DNA of 64,000 nucleotides from Immundisolibacter sp049322795 (GCA_049322795.1 JBMOQH010000014.1:1-64000); one strand, 5' to 3'; shown: positions 8,823 through 18,300, numbered from the stretch's first letter. Notes: generated from the sequence alone by a model not told the origin. Numbers and translations are program-made.

Positions 8823-9934
8823 TGCCTCACCCCGGCGGCGAAGTTCTGCGCCATCGCCTCGATGGAATAGCAGCGGCTGGACGCCTCGGCCCCGGCCCGC
8901 AGCACCTGCAGGCGCGCCGGATCGGCCAGCAGGCCGTCAATCGCATGGGCAAGGGCGTCGGCGTCGGGCGGCAGCAGCAAACCGTTGCGCCCCGGCTCCA
9001 GGTAGTCGATTTCCGGACTGTGCAGCGGCAGATCCGTGGTCAGCACGGGCAGGCGCGCGCAGAACGCGTCGAGGATTCCCAGCCCGACCAGCCCCGGGTT
9101 GAGCCAGATTTCAGCCAGGCTCAGCAACTGCGCCTTGTCGCGCCCGAAGCGCGCACCGGCAACGTGTACCCAGGTGCGGTCGCGGGCGAAATCCTCCACC
9201 GATGCCCGCAGCGGCCCATCGCCGATCAGCAGCAACCTGAAGCGCGGCTGCCGCGCGTGAACCCGCTCGGCGGCGGCCATCAACAGGTCGAGACGCTTGT
9301 TGGCGTACAGACTGCCGCAGTAGACGGCGATGCGGCTGTCGTCCGGCCAGCCCAGCTGCTGCCGCTGCCGTGTCCTGTCGGCCTCGGCCACGCTGGCGAG
9401 CTGCGCCCGCAGTTCCCGGGTATCGACCGCGTTCTGCACCACGGTGACGCGCCCGGCCGCAAAGCCCTGCGCCGCGACGTAGGCGGCGGAATCCGCGGTG
9501 TAGGCGAACCACCAGTCCGCCCAGTGCAGGCTGCGCCGCTTGAAGCGTTCGCCGAACGTACCCGAGTCGACCTGGCGATCGCGACCGTGCCCCCAGTAGG
9601 CAAGCCGTTTCATGCCCAGCTGCCTCAGCGCCGCCAGCGGCAGGTTGAGCAGGTTCTTGTTGGCGTGTTCGACGACCACCAGGTCCGCGCGCAGCCACGG
9701 CCGCAGCACCGGCAGCCACAGCATGCCGCCCAGCATGGCGCTTCTCACGCGCCGCCCGAGCGGCGGCGGCAGGTCCACGTGATCGCCGCGTCGGCGCTCG
9801 GCGGCCCACGGCGTGCCGTAGACCACGAGCAGCTGGAGGCCGTCGGCCGCGAGCAGCTGCGACAGGGCCGTGAAGAAGGGCAAGCGGTACTGCTTCATCA
9901 CCGGCTGGATGATGCACACCCGCGGCATGCTCAT
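8804..9934 (-). CDS. family 4-like glycosyltransferase
   Basis: Encodes 376 aa from ATG 9934; the frame is open to 10009, but MSMPRVCIIQPVMKQYR looks like a natural start and a second ATG lies two codons in. A Rossmann N-terminal half (HANKNLLNLPL) and a C-terminal half with VYCGSLYANKRLDLLMAA, LLIGDGPLRA and GILDAFCARLPVLTTD show the GT-B fold. The usual GT4 EX7E is only partly conserved (PEIDYLEPGRNGLLLPP follows). It belongs to the same leftward operon. The 88 bp upstream, before the glycoside-hydrolase-like gene, shows no clear feature. Confidence 0.82.
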   Translation of the reverse strand: MSMPRVCIIQPVMKQYRLPFFTALSQLLAADGLQLLVVYGTPWAAERRRGDHVDLPPPLGRRVRSAMLGGMLWLPVLRPWLRADLVVVEHANKNLLNLPLAALRQLGMKRLAYWGHGRDRQVDSGTFGERFKRRSLHWADWWFAYTADSAAYVAAQGFAAGRVTVVQNAVDTRELRAQLASVAEADRTRQRQQLGWPDDSRIAVYCGSLYANKRLDLLMAAAERVHARQPRFRLLLIGDGPLRASVEDFARDRTWVHVAGARFGRDKAQLLSLAEIWLNPGLVGLGILDAFCARLPVLTTDLPLHSPEIDYLEPGRNGLLLPPDADALAHAIDGLLADPARLQVLRAGAEASSRCYSIEAMAQNFAAGVRQCLGRS

Positions 9935-10022
9935 GGCGCCGGCCTGGCGGTGTCGGTGCGCGGCGAGGGATGTTGCCGGCCGGGTCGGCAACGCTCCCGC
10001 GCGGTGCACCGGCCATCGGCCG

Positions 10023-11252
10023 TCACGAGTGCCCCTCGACCACGACCGGCCGTGCGTCCAGCATCACCTTGCCGCCGGCTGGGAAAACCGCCGGCACCAG
10101 CCCCCAGCGGCTGGCCGGCCGATCGAACTTCATGGCCCGCGGGGACGGCTTGTTGCCCGCCAACCACATGACTTCGATCGGCCCGTGCGGCGCCTGCGCC
10201 CGGCACCGCGACAGCGCACCGTCCGACCGACAGGCGACACCCTGAACACTGCCGGCCAGGTGTGCCGCCGCCCGCGCGGCCTTGGCGGCGCGGGCGTGAT
10301 CCAGGCCAGCCGCCTTGAGCCCGAGCGTGCGGTTGTCCCACGCATACCAATAGACGCGCTCCACCCCTTCGGCGGCGTTCAGCAGGTAGGTGCGCAGCAT
10401 CAGGGAATAGACCAGTTCCTCGGCCGACAGCCCGGGCCACTCCTTGGCCTTGGCCGCGAACGCCACGCCGACCTCGGTGTTCCACACCGGCACATGGGCA
10501 ATCCCGTGCCGTTGCATCACCGCGCGCATGGCGCGGATGACCGGCACCGTCTGCTCGGGCTGGTGACTGAAGTAGAAATGCTGGCTCGCGACGTCCATGT
10601 AGGCACCACCCCCGGCGGCCAGGAAGCGATCGAACTTTTCCGCCCAGTTTCCCGATGCCGGGTGAAACGACGGCGACAGCACGCAGGCCTGCGGATCGGC
10701 CTTCTTGATTTCCTCGTAGGCCACGCGCGCCAGCTGGACCATGGCCTGCACCGAACCGCTGAAGAACTGTCCGGGTGCGCCCCCCGCTCCGGGCGTGCTG
10801 AACTGCGGGTCGGTCGGAAAGCTCACCTCGTTCCACGGCTCGTAACACTCCACACGGCCGCGGTAGCGGGTGGCCAGGGCGCGCACGTAACGACGCCAGT
10901 CGGCGATGTCCGCCGGTTCCGCCGCACAGCCGAGACCGTAGGAACACTTCTCGCCCGGACGCGCGGACGCCCAGCGCGGCGTGTTGCCTATCGTCCACAG
11001 CACGTTCAGCCCGGCGCGCTCACTCTCCGCCAGGTAGCGGTTGGCCTTGTCGAAGTTCCAGTGCCCCCGGTAGGGCTGCATGCTCGACCAGCCGGTTGCC
11101 GTGTCCCACAGGCGGATTGCCGAGTAACCGGTGCGCGCGGCCGCCTCCACATTGCCGGGGGCATGGGCGTGGAAGCCCAGCAGAAGGCGCTCGCCATGCG
11201 TCGGCATCGCCAGAACCATACCCAGCAGCAGCCCGCCCAGCCGCGCGCTCAC
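10023..11252 (-). CDS. secreted glycoside hydrolase-like protein (GH39/GH-A type)
   Basis: Encodes 409 aa from a GTG that overlaps the polymerase stop. The N-terminus is hydrophobic (LGGLLLGMVLAMP), suggesting export. A TIM-barrel pattern follows: GYSAIRLWDTATGW, then YEPWNEVSFPT with the expected acid/base Glu after Asn, and VPVWNTEVGV with a likely nucleophile Glu. The two glutamates at strand ends 4 and 7 are typical of clan GH-A, including beta-xylosidase-like GH39. Hydrolases inside EPS loci often trim or release polymer in the periplasm. The substrate is not deducible. Confidence 0.75.
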   Translation of the reverse strand: MSARLGGLLLGMVLAMPTHGERLLLGFHAHAPGNVEAAARTGYSAIRLWDTATGWSSMQPYRGHWNFDKANRYLAESERAGLNVLWTIGNTPRWASARPGEKCSYGLGCAAEPADIADWRRYVRALATRYRGRVECYEPWNEVSFPTDPQFSTPGAGGAPGQFFSGSVQAMVQLARVAYEEIKKADPQACVLSPSFHPASGNWAEKFDRFLAAGGGAYMDVASQHFYFSHQPEQTVPVIRAMRAVMQRHGIAHVPVWNTEVGVAFAAKAKEWPGLSAEELVYSLMLRTYLLNAAEGVERVYWYAWDNRTLGLKAAGLDHARAAKAARAAAHLAGSVQGVACRSDGALSRCRAQAPHGPIEVMWLAGNKPSPRAMKFDRPASRWGLVPAVFPAGGKVMLDARPVVVEGHS

Positions 11253-12511
11253 GTCGTGCCCCACCGGCCCGTGCCCTTGTCGCCCTGGTCGAGACAGCGC
11301 ACCGCCAGGAACACCATCACCAGCGGCCAGGTCTTGGTGGCGAAGGGCGACATGACCGTGGTCACCCCCTGAAACAGGTAGACGATCACGGCGGTCAGCA
11401 CGGTGCCGCGCGCCCACGCCGGCATGACGCGCGGGCGGCACATCCGATACATCCAGACCCACAGGCCGCAGTACACGACAAGGCCGGCAATGCCCTGCGT
11501 GGCCAGCAGATGCAGCAGCTCGTTATGAGCGTTGTGGATGTCCTGCCCGGCGACGCTGTTGTCGGCCATCAGGCGGCTGTCGGCGAAAAAGCCCTGCCCC
11601 AACATCCACTCGCTGAACGTGAAGTTCGTCATTCCCGCCCAAAGACCGGCCCAGATGTCACTGCGGCCCTGCGAGAAGCTGCGCATGTCGCTGGTGTCGA
11701 AGCTGAGCAGCTGCGAGGGATCGATCGCCACCAGGGCCACCACCCCGAGCACCGCTGCCACGGCGCCGTAGCCCAGCAGCAGCCGGGCACTGAAACCCTG
11801 CTTGAAGGCCAGGAACACGAACACGCACAGCAGCGTCACGTAATTGAGCCGCGAGTTGGCGAACACCACCTGGACCGCCGTCAGCAGCATCAGGATGCCG
11901 AGCAGCGGCGTGATCCGGTTGTGGAAGTAAAACGCGGCGACCAGCAGCGAAAAGACCAGGGCGTAGGCGAGGTCCGTCTTGAAGAAGTAATAGCCCTTGA
12001 ATGTTCGGGCTCCGCCCCATTGCGTCCAGCCGAAATCGAAGGGCAACAGCGCGGCATTGATCACGATCGCCAGCACCGCCGCCCCCGCGAGCGCGTGGAT
12101 CAACCAGCGGTCACTCGCGAACGCCACCAGGACGAAAAACGCGAACGGGCTGACGATCTTGAAAATCGCCGACAGCGACCCGCCGTGGGCCAGCGCACCG
12201 CCGAACAGGTAATAGAAATAGCCGACCAGCAGAAAGACGTAGGCGATGAGGTGACGGTTGCGCGAATCGGCATGGCTGCCGCCGAACGCGACACCGATGC
12301 GGGCCAGCAGCGCGCCGGCCGCGAGCAGCATGACGTACGCGTACTTGACCGCATCGATCTCGTACAGCGCGTCGCTGAGCGGCTTGGCGACGATCAGCGC
12401 CAGCAGCAACCAGGACGAGAACGGCGGCCAGCGGGTGGGCGCCTGGGATGCCGGCCACGCGAGGGTGCCGAACGCTGGGGCATGCATGGATGTGGAGTAC
12501 CCGGAAAGCAT
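11249..12511 (-). CDS. O-antigen polymerase/ligase-like membrane protein (Wzy/WaaL type)
   Basis: Encodes about 420 aa with ten or more hydrophobic helices, including SWLLLALIVAKPL and HLIAYVFLLVGYFYYLF. The large periplasmic loop late in the protein contains FADSRLMADNSVAGQDIHNAHNELLHLL, whose HN..H pattern is typical of the Wzy_C/O-antigen ligase family (here shown in two parts: FADSRLMADNS and DIHNAHNELLHLL). It most likely polymerises the repeat unit in the Wzx/Wzy pathway. Start is uncertain: ATG 12511 is used, ATG 12487 is equally possible, and neither has a clear ribosome site. Confidence 0.8.
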   Translation of the reverse strand: MLSGYSTSMHAPAFGTLAWPASQAPTRWPPFSSWLLLALIVAKPLSDALYEIDAVKYAYVMLLAAGALLARIGVAFGGSHADSRNRHLIAYVFLLVGYFYYLFGGALAHGGSLSAIFKIVSPFAFFVLVAFASDRWLIHALAGAAVLAIVINAALLPFDFGWTQWGGARTFKGYYFFKTDLAYALVFSLLVAAFYFHNRITPLLGILMLLTAVQVVFANSRLNYVTLLCVFVFLAFKQGFSARLLLGYGAVAAVLGVVALVAIDPSQLLSFDTSDMRSFSQGRSDIWAGLWAGMTNFTFSEWMLGQGFFADSRLMADNSVAGQDIHNAHNELLHLLATQGIAGLVVYCGLWVWMYRMCRPRVMPAWARGTVLTAVIVYLFQGVTTVMSPFATKTWPLVMVFLAVRCLDQGDKGTGRWGTT

Positions 12512-12640
12512 TGAGGCGCCGCGAAGTGCCGTACCGTGACGCGTCGCCGGCCCGGTGCGCGGCGGCCCAAAGGGCACTGGCCGGCGCGCCCGACTGCGCA
12601 CTGCAACACGCGAACGTTGCAGGGCGGTGACGTTTGCGAC

Positions 12641-13594
12641 TCAGCCCGCGTAATGGCGCCGCGCCGCGCCGGCCGCCGGGCGACCGGCCCACCAGGCGGA
12701 CATCTTTCCGAGCCCGCCGGCCACCCGCACGGCGTGGCGGACCGCGGCGCGACGCGACACGACCACAGTGGGCGGTATCAACAGCGCGAACACCAACACG
12801 GAAAGCAGGCCGCGCAAAGCCAGCGGCAGCCATACCCCCGAGCTGGCCTGAGCACGTATGCGGACCCAGTTCTGGCCACCCTTGAACGCCCGTCTTAGCA
12901 GCCAGGCCAGGCGCAGGCGCGCAGCCGGCAGATGCTCGTGCACCACCGCCTCGTCGCACCAGACCAGCTTGGCGCCGGCGCGCTCGGCGCGCCAGAACAG
13001 CTGCGTATCCTCGCCGCCGCTGGCTGCGAACCGCTCGTCGAAAGCGCCCCCCGCCAGCTGCAACACACGCTTGGTCAGCAGCACGTTGGCGGTGTAGGTG
13101 GCCTCCCAACCGATCACGCTGCCGGTCGGGTGGCGGCCCTTGGTGAACAGCGCGCCACTCGCTGACCACGCCGGGGGTGGCTCGTCGAAACGCGGCACCA
13201 CGCTGCCGAACACGGCATCCGCCTGGGTCGATGCACGGCAACGCAGCAGCGCCGCCAGCCAGCCTGGCGCCGGCACCTCGTCGTCATCGATGAAGGCGAT
13301 CAGATCGGTACGCGCCTCGGCCAGGCAGCGGTTGCGGGCACTCGCCACGCCGGGCCGCGGCTCCACCACGTAGCGAATCGCCCAGCGCGATGGCGGTGGG
13401 AACGAATCGACCACCGCCCTGCCGGATGCCTGCGCGTCGTTGTCGACCACCAGCACCGTCAAGGCAATATCGCCCAGACCCTGCTGCGCCCACAGGCCCT
13501 GCAAGGTGCGCTGCAATCCCTGCGCCCTCCGGAACGTGCAGACGGCCACCGTCACCGGTGGCATTGCCGGTCCGGCCGGCATCGACAGGCGCAT
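12641..13594 (-). CDS. family 2 glycosyltransferase
   Basis: Encodes 317 aa from ATG 13594. The GT-A fold is clear: VTVAVCTFRRAQGLQRTL at the N-terminus, VLVVDNDA, PGVASARNRCL, and the metal-binding IAFIDDDEVP. SGGEDTQLFWRAERAG follows as the catalytic-region ED motif. The C-terminal third has one or two hydrophobic segments (LLSVLVFALLIPPTVVV), so it is probably membrane-attached. It should be an inverting enzyme of the polysaccharide operon. The 129 bp downstream, before the polymerase gene, hold no gene I can support. Confidence 0.87.
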   Translation of the reverse strand: MRLSMPAGPAMPPVTVAVCTFRRAQGLQRTLQGLWAQQGLGDIALTVLVVDNDAQASGRAVVDSFPPPSRWAIRYVVEPRPGVASARNRCLAEARTDLIAFIDDDEVPAPGWLAALLRCRASTQADAVFGSVVPRFDEPPPAWSASGALFTKGRHPTGSVIGWEATYTANVLLTKRVLQLAGGAFDERFAASGGEDTQLFWRAERAGAKLVWCDEAVVHEHLPAARLRLAWLLRRAFKGGQNWVRIRAQASSGVWLPLALRGLLSVLVFALLIPPTVVVSRRAAVRHAVRVAGGLGKMSAWWAGRPAAGAARRHYAG

Positions 13595-13602
13595 GGCACC
13601 GT

Positions 13603-15093
13603 TCACGCCGGCCGCCCCAGACGGCCCCTCGCGGCCTGTTGCAACACGCCCGACAGCTGCGCCCCGAGCAACCATCGACCGAACACGCCCAGCGCCGCCA
13701 GCATGGCCATGCCACCCGCCATCAGGGGCAGCAACTGCATTGCCCAGCCGCCCCCGGGCGCAAGCTTCCCCAGCGCAAGGCTGACCGTGCCGCCGAGCGC
13801 GCCGAGTGCGATTGCGCCGCCGGCCGATCGCGCCACGTCCCGCAGCGGAAGACCAATCCGACTGCAAACAGCATGCAGCAGCGCGGCCAGCCGCAGCAGA
13901 TAGGCCGCCGGCACCAGCCAGACCGCCACACTCAGCGGCGCGTCGCGCAGCAGCACGAAACCCGCCACCAAGACCGCCACCGCCATCATCTGGATGCGCA
14001 TCTGCTGACCGACGTGCCCCAGCCCACGCAGCACCCCCCCCGTGAGCATGCCGAGGGATAGGCACGGGATGGCAACCGCCAGCGCCGACATGTACGGCGC
14101 GGCCGCGAGCCATTTGTGGCCGTAAACCAGCCCGAGCACGGCGGTCGATTGCAGCGCGACCAGCGCGAACAGCGGAATGGTCAGCAAGCACACGATGGTC
14201 AGCGAGTGCCGGACCTTGTCGCGCAGGTCGGCGAGGTCGTCCTGCAGGCGCGCCGTGGCGGCAAAGGCCACGCCCTGTGCCGCCGCCATGAAGAAGCCGA
14301 CCGGCGCCTTGGACAGGTTGTAGGAGACGGAATACAGGCCAAGCGGCGCCATGCCCCAGAACTTGCCCACCAGCAGCCGGTCGATGTTGTCCATCGACCA
14401 GCCGGCGACGTCGGTAACCAGAGACTTGGCGCCGAACGTCACCAGCTGGCGATCGCCCCGCAGACGCGGCCGCAAGGTATGGCGCCGCACGTAAAACGTG
14501 GCGCCCAAGGTGAGCAGCGTCTGGGCAGAGAACCCGGCCACCAGACTCCATACGCCAAGGCCCTCGAGGGCGCAGAGCGCCGCCACGCCGCCGAAGCCCA
14601 CCGTGTAGGCCAGCAGCTGGATGATCTGCGTTGCCTTGAGGTGCAGGTCACGGCGCAACAGGCTGGTCGGAATGTTCGTCACCGCCAGCAGCGGCACCCA
14701 AACGGCGCAGAGGCGAAACACGGGCACCAGAGCGGGGTCGCCGAACTGGGCGGCGAGAAACGGCGCCGCCATCCCCACCCCCAGCGCCACCGTCACTCCC
14801 AACAGCAAGCACCAGCCCAAGGCCTGGGCAACGTCTTCCTCCGTCAGCTCCTTTTTTTGCATCAGAGCCGAGCCGAAGCCGCCATCCGCCAGGATGTAGC
14901 CGAGCCCGATGACGACAAACACGGCGGCGTACTGCCCGAACACGACCGGGTCCAGCAGACGCGCCAGCGTCACCTGCACCGCCAACTGCGCCAATACCCG
15001 CCCGGCACCGCCGCCGGCACCCCAGGCCAGCGCCTTCAGGCTGCGCGAGGTGATCCCTTCAGCTGCCGCGGCACTCATCCGGGCGCAACTCAC
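13603..15093 (-). CDS. oligosaccharide flippase (Wzx/MOP superfamily)
   Basis: Encodes 496 aa from a GTG that overlaps the stop of the upstream GT (GTGA); ATG 15078 is an alternative. It has about 12-14 hydrophobic helices and the N-terminal pattern of the polysaccharide-flippase family (VTLARLLDPVVFGQYAAVFV, then DGGFGSALMQKKELTEE), close to the WzxC/Colanic-acid-exporter branch. It should flip the undecaprenyl-PP-linked repeat unit to the periplasmic side, working with the polymerase gene two genes on. Confidence 0.88.
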   Translation of the reverse strand: MSCARMSAAAAEGITSRSLKALAWGAGGGAGRVLAQLAVQVTLARLLDPVVFGQYAAVFVVIGLGYILADGGFGSALMQKKELTEEDVAQALGWCLLLGVTVALGVGMAAPFLAAQFGDPALVPVFRLCAVWVPLLAVTNIPTSLLRRDLHLKATQIIQLLAYTVGFGGVAALCALEGLGVWSLVAGFSAQTLLTLGATFYVRRHTLRPRLRGDRQLVTFGAKSLVTDVAGWSMDNIDRLLVGKFWGMAPLGLYSVSYNLSKAPVGFFMAAAQGVAFAATARLQDDLADLRDKVRHSLTIVCLLTIPLFALVALQSTAVLGLVYGHKWLAAAPYMSALAVAIPCLSLGMLTGGVLRGLGHVGQQMRIQMMAVAVLVAGFVLLRDAPLSVAVWLVPAAYLLRLAALLHAVCSRIGLPLRDVARSAGGAIALGALGGTVSLALGKLAPGGGWAMQLLPLMAGGMAMLAALGVFGRWLLGAQLSGVLQQAARGRLGRPA

Positions 15094-16238
15094 ACGTCAG
15101 CGATTGAACGCACTTCAGCGTCTGCGACGACCGGTTGCAGGGTAAGCCCGGTGACACGCGCATAGACCTCGCTGTAGGCACGCGCACCGCGGGCGGCGCC
15201 GAAGACTTCATGCATTTTCTGGCTGCGTCGGGCAGCACCTCGATCGGCGCCGGGACCGGCCTCGAAAAACGGCAACAGCGCCGCGGCAATGTCGTCGACC
15301 GCCGGCCCGCAATAGACAAGGTCATCGAGGTGGGCTCGAAGATCCCCGAGCCCCGGCACGTCGGCCAACACCGCCGGCAGTCCGGTCGCCAGCGCCTCGA
15401 CCGCGGCAATACCGAAACCCTCGTATCTGGAAGGCATCAGGTACAGGTCGGCGGCGTGCAGCAATGGCTGCACGTCGTCGCATGAACCGTGAAAACGGAT
15501 CCGGTCGAGCACGCCAAGCTCACGCGCCAGCGCACGCTCTGGATGGGCCGTTTCCTCGATTCCCACATGCAGGTACCGCCACCGGAAGGCGTCAAGACCC
15601 GCCAGCGCCGCGATCAAGGCGCCGTGGTTTTTTACGTCGGAGCAGTGGCCGATGGTGATCAGCACGTGCTCATCGGCGGCGATGCCCAGCGCCGCCCGCG
15701 CCTGCGCCCGCTCCTGTGTCGTGGGAACCCGAAAACGCCGGCTGTCGAACCAATTCGGAACAAGCACCGGCGAGGTGCCGAAACGGCTGCGCTCGTTCTG
15801 CTCGACGCCGGCGCTGATGGCGATGAACCGGACGCCGAGCCGCTCCGCCAGACGGCGCTCCAAGCCCCGACGCAGCCGCAGAAAACCATCGAACTGGAAG
15901 GTGTTGTGGACGGTGCGGACCAGGTTGCGCACGCCGGCCCGGCGCGCAGCCAGCACGTAGGCGATGAAGGCGCGTTCACTGTGCAGATGCAGCACGTCGA
16001 ACCCACCCTGCCGGGCAAAGCGCGCCACGGACAGGAAGAACGCCGGGGAGCGCGCATAGGGAATGTGATGAATGCGATACCCCGCCGCCTCGAGGATGGG
16101 GGCGTAACTGCCGGCGCTGTCGCCGGTGGCGAGAATCTCGCTGTGAACGCCGTTGTCGCGAAAGAACGGCGCCGCGGACCGCAGCATCACCTCGGCGCCC
16201 GACGGCCGCAATTCGGCCAGCACGTGCAGGACCTTCAT
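15090..16238 (-). CDS. family 4 glycosyltransferase
   Basis: Encodes 382 aa from ATG 16238. The N-terminal acceptor domain starts MKVLHVLAELRPSGAEVML with the typical SGAE loop. LVRTVHNTFQF and FIAISAGVEQNE follow, then the donor domain with ITIGHCSDVKNHGALI and LMPSRYEGFGIAAVEALA, a complete EX7E motif. It fits a retaining GT acting early or midway in repeat-unit assembly. It overlaps the flippase gene by 4 bp, showing translational coupling. Confidence 0.9.
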   Translation of the reverse strand: MKVLHVLAELRPSGAEVMLRSAAPFFRDNGVHSEILATGDSAGSYAPILEAAGYRIHHIPYARSPAFFLSVARFARQGGFDVLHLHSERAFIAYVLAARRAGVRNLVRTVHNTFQFDGFLRLRRGLERRLAERLGVRFIAISAGVEQNERSRFGTSPVLVPNWFDSRRFRVPTTQERAQARAALGIAADEHVLITIGHCSDVKNHGALIAALAGLDAFRWRYLHVGIEETAHPERALARELGVLDRIRFHGSCDDVQPLLHAADLYLMPSRYEGFGIAAVEALATGLPAVLADVPGLGDLRAHLDDLVYCGPAVDDIAAALLPFFEAGPGADRGAARRSQKMHEVFGAARGARAYSEVYARVTGLTLQPVVADAEVRSIADV

Positions 16239-16275
16239 GCCACCGCCTCCACCGAACGCCCCGCGCCGGCAGGCG

Positions 16276-16869
16276 TCACTTGATCGCCTCGACGAACAGC
16301 GACGCCGGCCGATTGTCGAGCCGATCCAGATCCGGACACGCGCCCTGCCGGTAGCCGTGACGCGTCACCTGCGCAAAACCCACGGCCTGCAGCAGCCCCC
16401 GCAGGCTGTCGAAGTTGTACATGAAGTGGTGCATGTTCTTTTCCGACGCCTGATCGGCCTCGAACAGCGCGGTCGCCCAGGCCAGGGCCTGTTGCGGCTC
16501 GTATTCGCGAATCGCCGTGTCGAGGTCCGGCACCACAATCCGCAGCACGCCGCCCGGCGCCAGGCAACGATGGCACTCGGACAAGCACGTCTTCGCGCCC
16601 CGCAGCGGCAGGTGCTCGAGCACGTGCGAGGAGAAGATGGCCTCGAACCGGGCGTCCGGGTACGGCCAGCGCCGCACCACGTTCAGATGGCGCACCTTTC
16701 TGAACAGCCCGCGCCGGTGTTCCGCATAGCGCTCGGCATCCATGCGCCCCAGCGTGCGCAGCACCCACGGCAGGCCCGGCACGCGCGCAATGAACAGATG
16801 CGGCGTGACATCGGTATTCGTCCAGCCGTCGATGGGGCTGTTGAAGCAGCCAAAATGCAGTTTCGCCAT
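16276..16869 (-). CDS. SAM-dependent methyltransferase
   Basis: Encodes 197 aa. A short class-I methyltransferase: LHFGCFNSPIDGW near the N-terminus replaces the usual glycine-rich motif I, ARFEAIFSSHVLEHL is the post-I motif, and CLAPGGVLRIVVPDL is motif III, typical of the Methyltransf_11 group. The position between fcl and a GT gene suggests it methylates a sugar or the glycan end, which can terminate chains; the substrate is inferred from context only. Confidence 0.8.
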   Translation of the reverse strand: MAKLHFGCFNSPIDGWTNTDVTPHLFIARVPGLPWVLRTLGRMDAERYAEHRRGLFRKVRHLNVVRRWPYPDARFEAIFSSHVLEHLPLRGAKTCLSECHRCLAPGGVLRIVVPDLDTAIREYEPQQALAWATALFEADQASEKNMHHFMYNFDSLRGLLQAVGFAQVTRHGYRQGACPDLDRLDNRPASLFVEAIK

Positions 16870-16939
16870 GGTGTCGAGTGTCAGGTGGTCGGGTCTTGCA
16901 AACGCGGCACCCGGACACGGGCCGACCCTCGTCGGGCGG

Positions 16940-18019
16940 TCAGGACGCTGGGCCGACCCCGGCGAGATAAGCCGCGTAGGCGGCAGCCAGGCCCTGCCGG
17001 AGCCCCGTGCGCGCGGTCCAGCCCATGGCGGTGAGCCGCCCCACGTCCATCAGCTTGCGTGGCGTGCCATCCGGCTTGCTGGCGTCGAACGCCAGCGCGC
17101 CGTCGAAACCGACCACGTCCCGGACCGTTTCGGCCAGCTCGCGGACGGTCAGGTCGTGCCCGACGCCGATGTTGACCAGCGGCGCCAGGCCGTCGTTGCG
17201 GTCCTGACCCAGCAGCGGCACAAACGTCTCGTCCGGCAGGTTCATCAGGAACACGCACGCGTCCGCCATGTCCTCGCTGTACATGAACTCGCGCCGCGGG
17301 GTGCCGGTGCCCCACACGGTCACGGACGGCTCTACGCCGCCGACACATGCGTCGTGCAATTGCCGGCGCAGGTCGTCCGGGATCGGACCGTAGGCAGTTT
17401 CGTCCCGTTCGATGACACCCCAGTTACGGTCGCCGGCCAGCTTGGCCAGGTGGAACTTGCGGATCAGCGCCGGTATGACGTGGGAGTTCATCAGGCTGTA
17501 GTTGTCGCCGGGCCCGTACAGATTGGTGGGCATGGCGGCCAGGTACTGGGTGCCGTATTGGCGGTTGTAGGACCAGCACATTTCGATGCCGGCGATCTTG
17601 GCCAGCGCGTAGGGCCGGTTGGTGGGCTCCAGCGGGCCGGTGAGGAGGGATTCTTCCCGCAGCGGCTGCGGCGCCAGCTTGGGGTAGATGCAGCTCGAAC
17701 CCAGAAACAGCAGGCGCTTGACCTGGTGCCGCCAGGCGGCGTGGATGATGTTGTTCTGGATGGCGAGGTTGTCGCGGATGAACTCCGCCGGATACGTGTC
17801 GTTGGCGTGGATGCCGCCGACCCGCGCGGCGGCCAGAAACACGTAGTCCGGCCGTTCGCGGGCAAAGAAGGCCTCGACCGCCGCCTGGTCGGTGAGATCG
17901 AGCTCGGCGTGGGTGCGCGTCAGCAGGTTGTCGTAGCCCGCGCCCCGCAGGCTGCGCATCAGGGCGGACCCGACCAGCCCGCGGTGGCCGGAAACGTAGA
18001 TTCTGGAGCTGGGATTCAC
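16940..18019 (-). CDS. fcl: GDP-L-fucose synthase
   Basis: Encodes 359 aa from GTG 18019. It converts GDP-4-keto-6-deoxymannose (the product of the adjacent gmd) to GDP-L-fucose by epimerisation and NADPH reduction. Visible motifs are the Rossmann VSGHRGLVGSAL, FLAAARVGGIHAN, LGSSCIYPK (catalytic Ser/Cys) and NRPYALAKIAGIEM with the YxxxK pair. It is longer than E. coli Fcl (321 aa), with about 35 extra residues in the region WGVIERDETAYGPIPDDL, as in some other Fcl proteins. The gap to gmd is filled by a REP array. Confidence 0.94.
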   Translation of the reverse strand: MNPSSRIYVSGHRGLVGSALMRSLRGAGYDNLLTRTHAELDLTDQAAVEAFFARERPDYVFLAAARVGGIHANDTYPAEFIRDNLAIQNNIIHAAWRHQVKRLLFLGSSCIYPKLAPQPLREESLLTGPLEPTNRPYALAKIAGIEMCWSYNRQYGTQYLAAMPTNLYGPGDNYSLMNSHVIPALIRKFHLAKLAGDRNWGVIERDETAYGPIPDDLRRQLHDACVGGVEPSVTVWGTGTPRREFMYSEDMADACVFLMNLPDETFVPLLGQDRNDGLAPLVNIGVGHDLTVRELAETVRDVVGFDGALAFDASKPDGTPRKLMDVGRLTAMGWTARTGLRQGLAAAYAAYLAGVGPAS

Positions 18020-18078
18020 TGCTTGAGCCTCAGATGACAGGCGGCCGGAGTGGTTTCGTCACGGCGGCGGGAAGGCCG

Positions 18079-18300
18079 TTCGCGGCGAGGGCGCCGCTCC
18101 CACACCCCAAAGTAGGAGGCCCAACCCCGGGCCGAATGCCCCGCATCACATGTGGGAGGCCCGCCCTCGGGCCGAATATTCCCCACCGCACTGTGGGAGG
18201 CCCGCCCCCGGGCCGAATGCCCCCCACCGCACCGTGGGAGGCCCGCCCTCGGGCCGAATATTCCCCACCGCACCGTGGGAGGCCCGCCCTCGGGCCGAAT
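18079..18300. repeat. tandem REP array, 41-bp period, between fcl and gmd
   Basis: An inverted type-A REP (18079-18103) is followed by five type-B REPs in the same direction, starting at 18112, 18152, 18193, 18234 and 18275; steps are 40, 41, 41 and 41 bp. The first B copy is diverged. Between B copies the 14-15 nt linkers are nearly alike (ATTCCCCACCGCAC-like). The array ends 12 bp from the gmd stop, so in the leftward transcript it lies between gmd and fcl, where stable hairpins could affect mRNA decay or polarity. It accounts for this 293-bp gap. Confidence 0.9.

Noticed and set aside
18112..18300. Regular 41-bp repeats resembling a CRISPR array
   Set aside because: The repeated part is a REP hairpin, the 14-15 nt linkers are almost the same in all units, and no cas gene is present. 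CRISPR spacers would be longer and unique.
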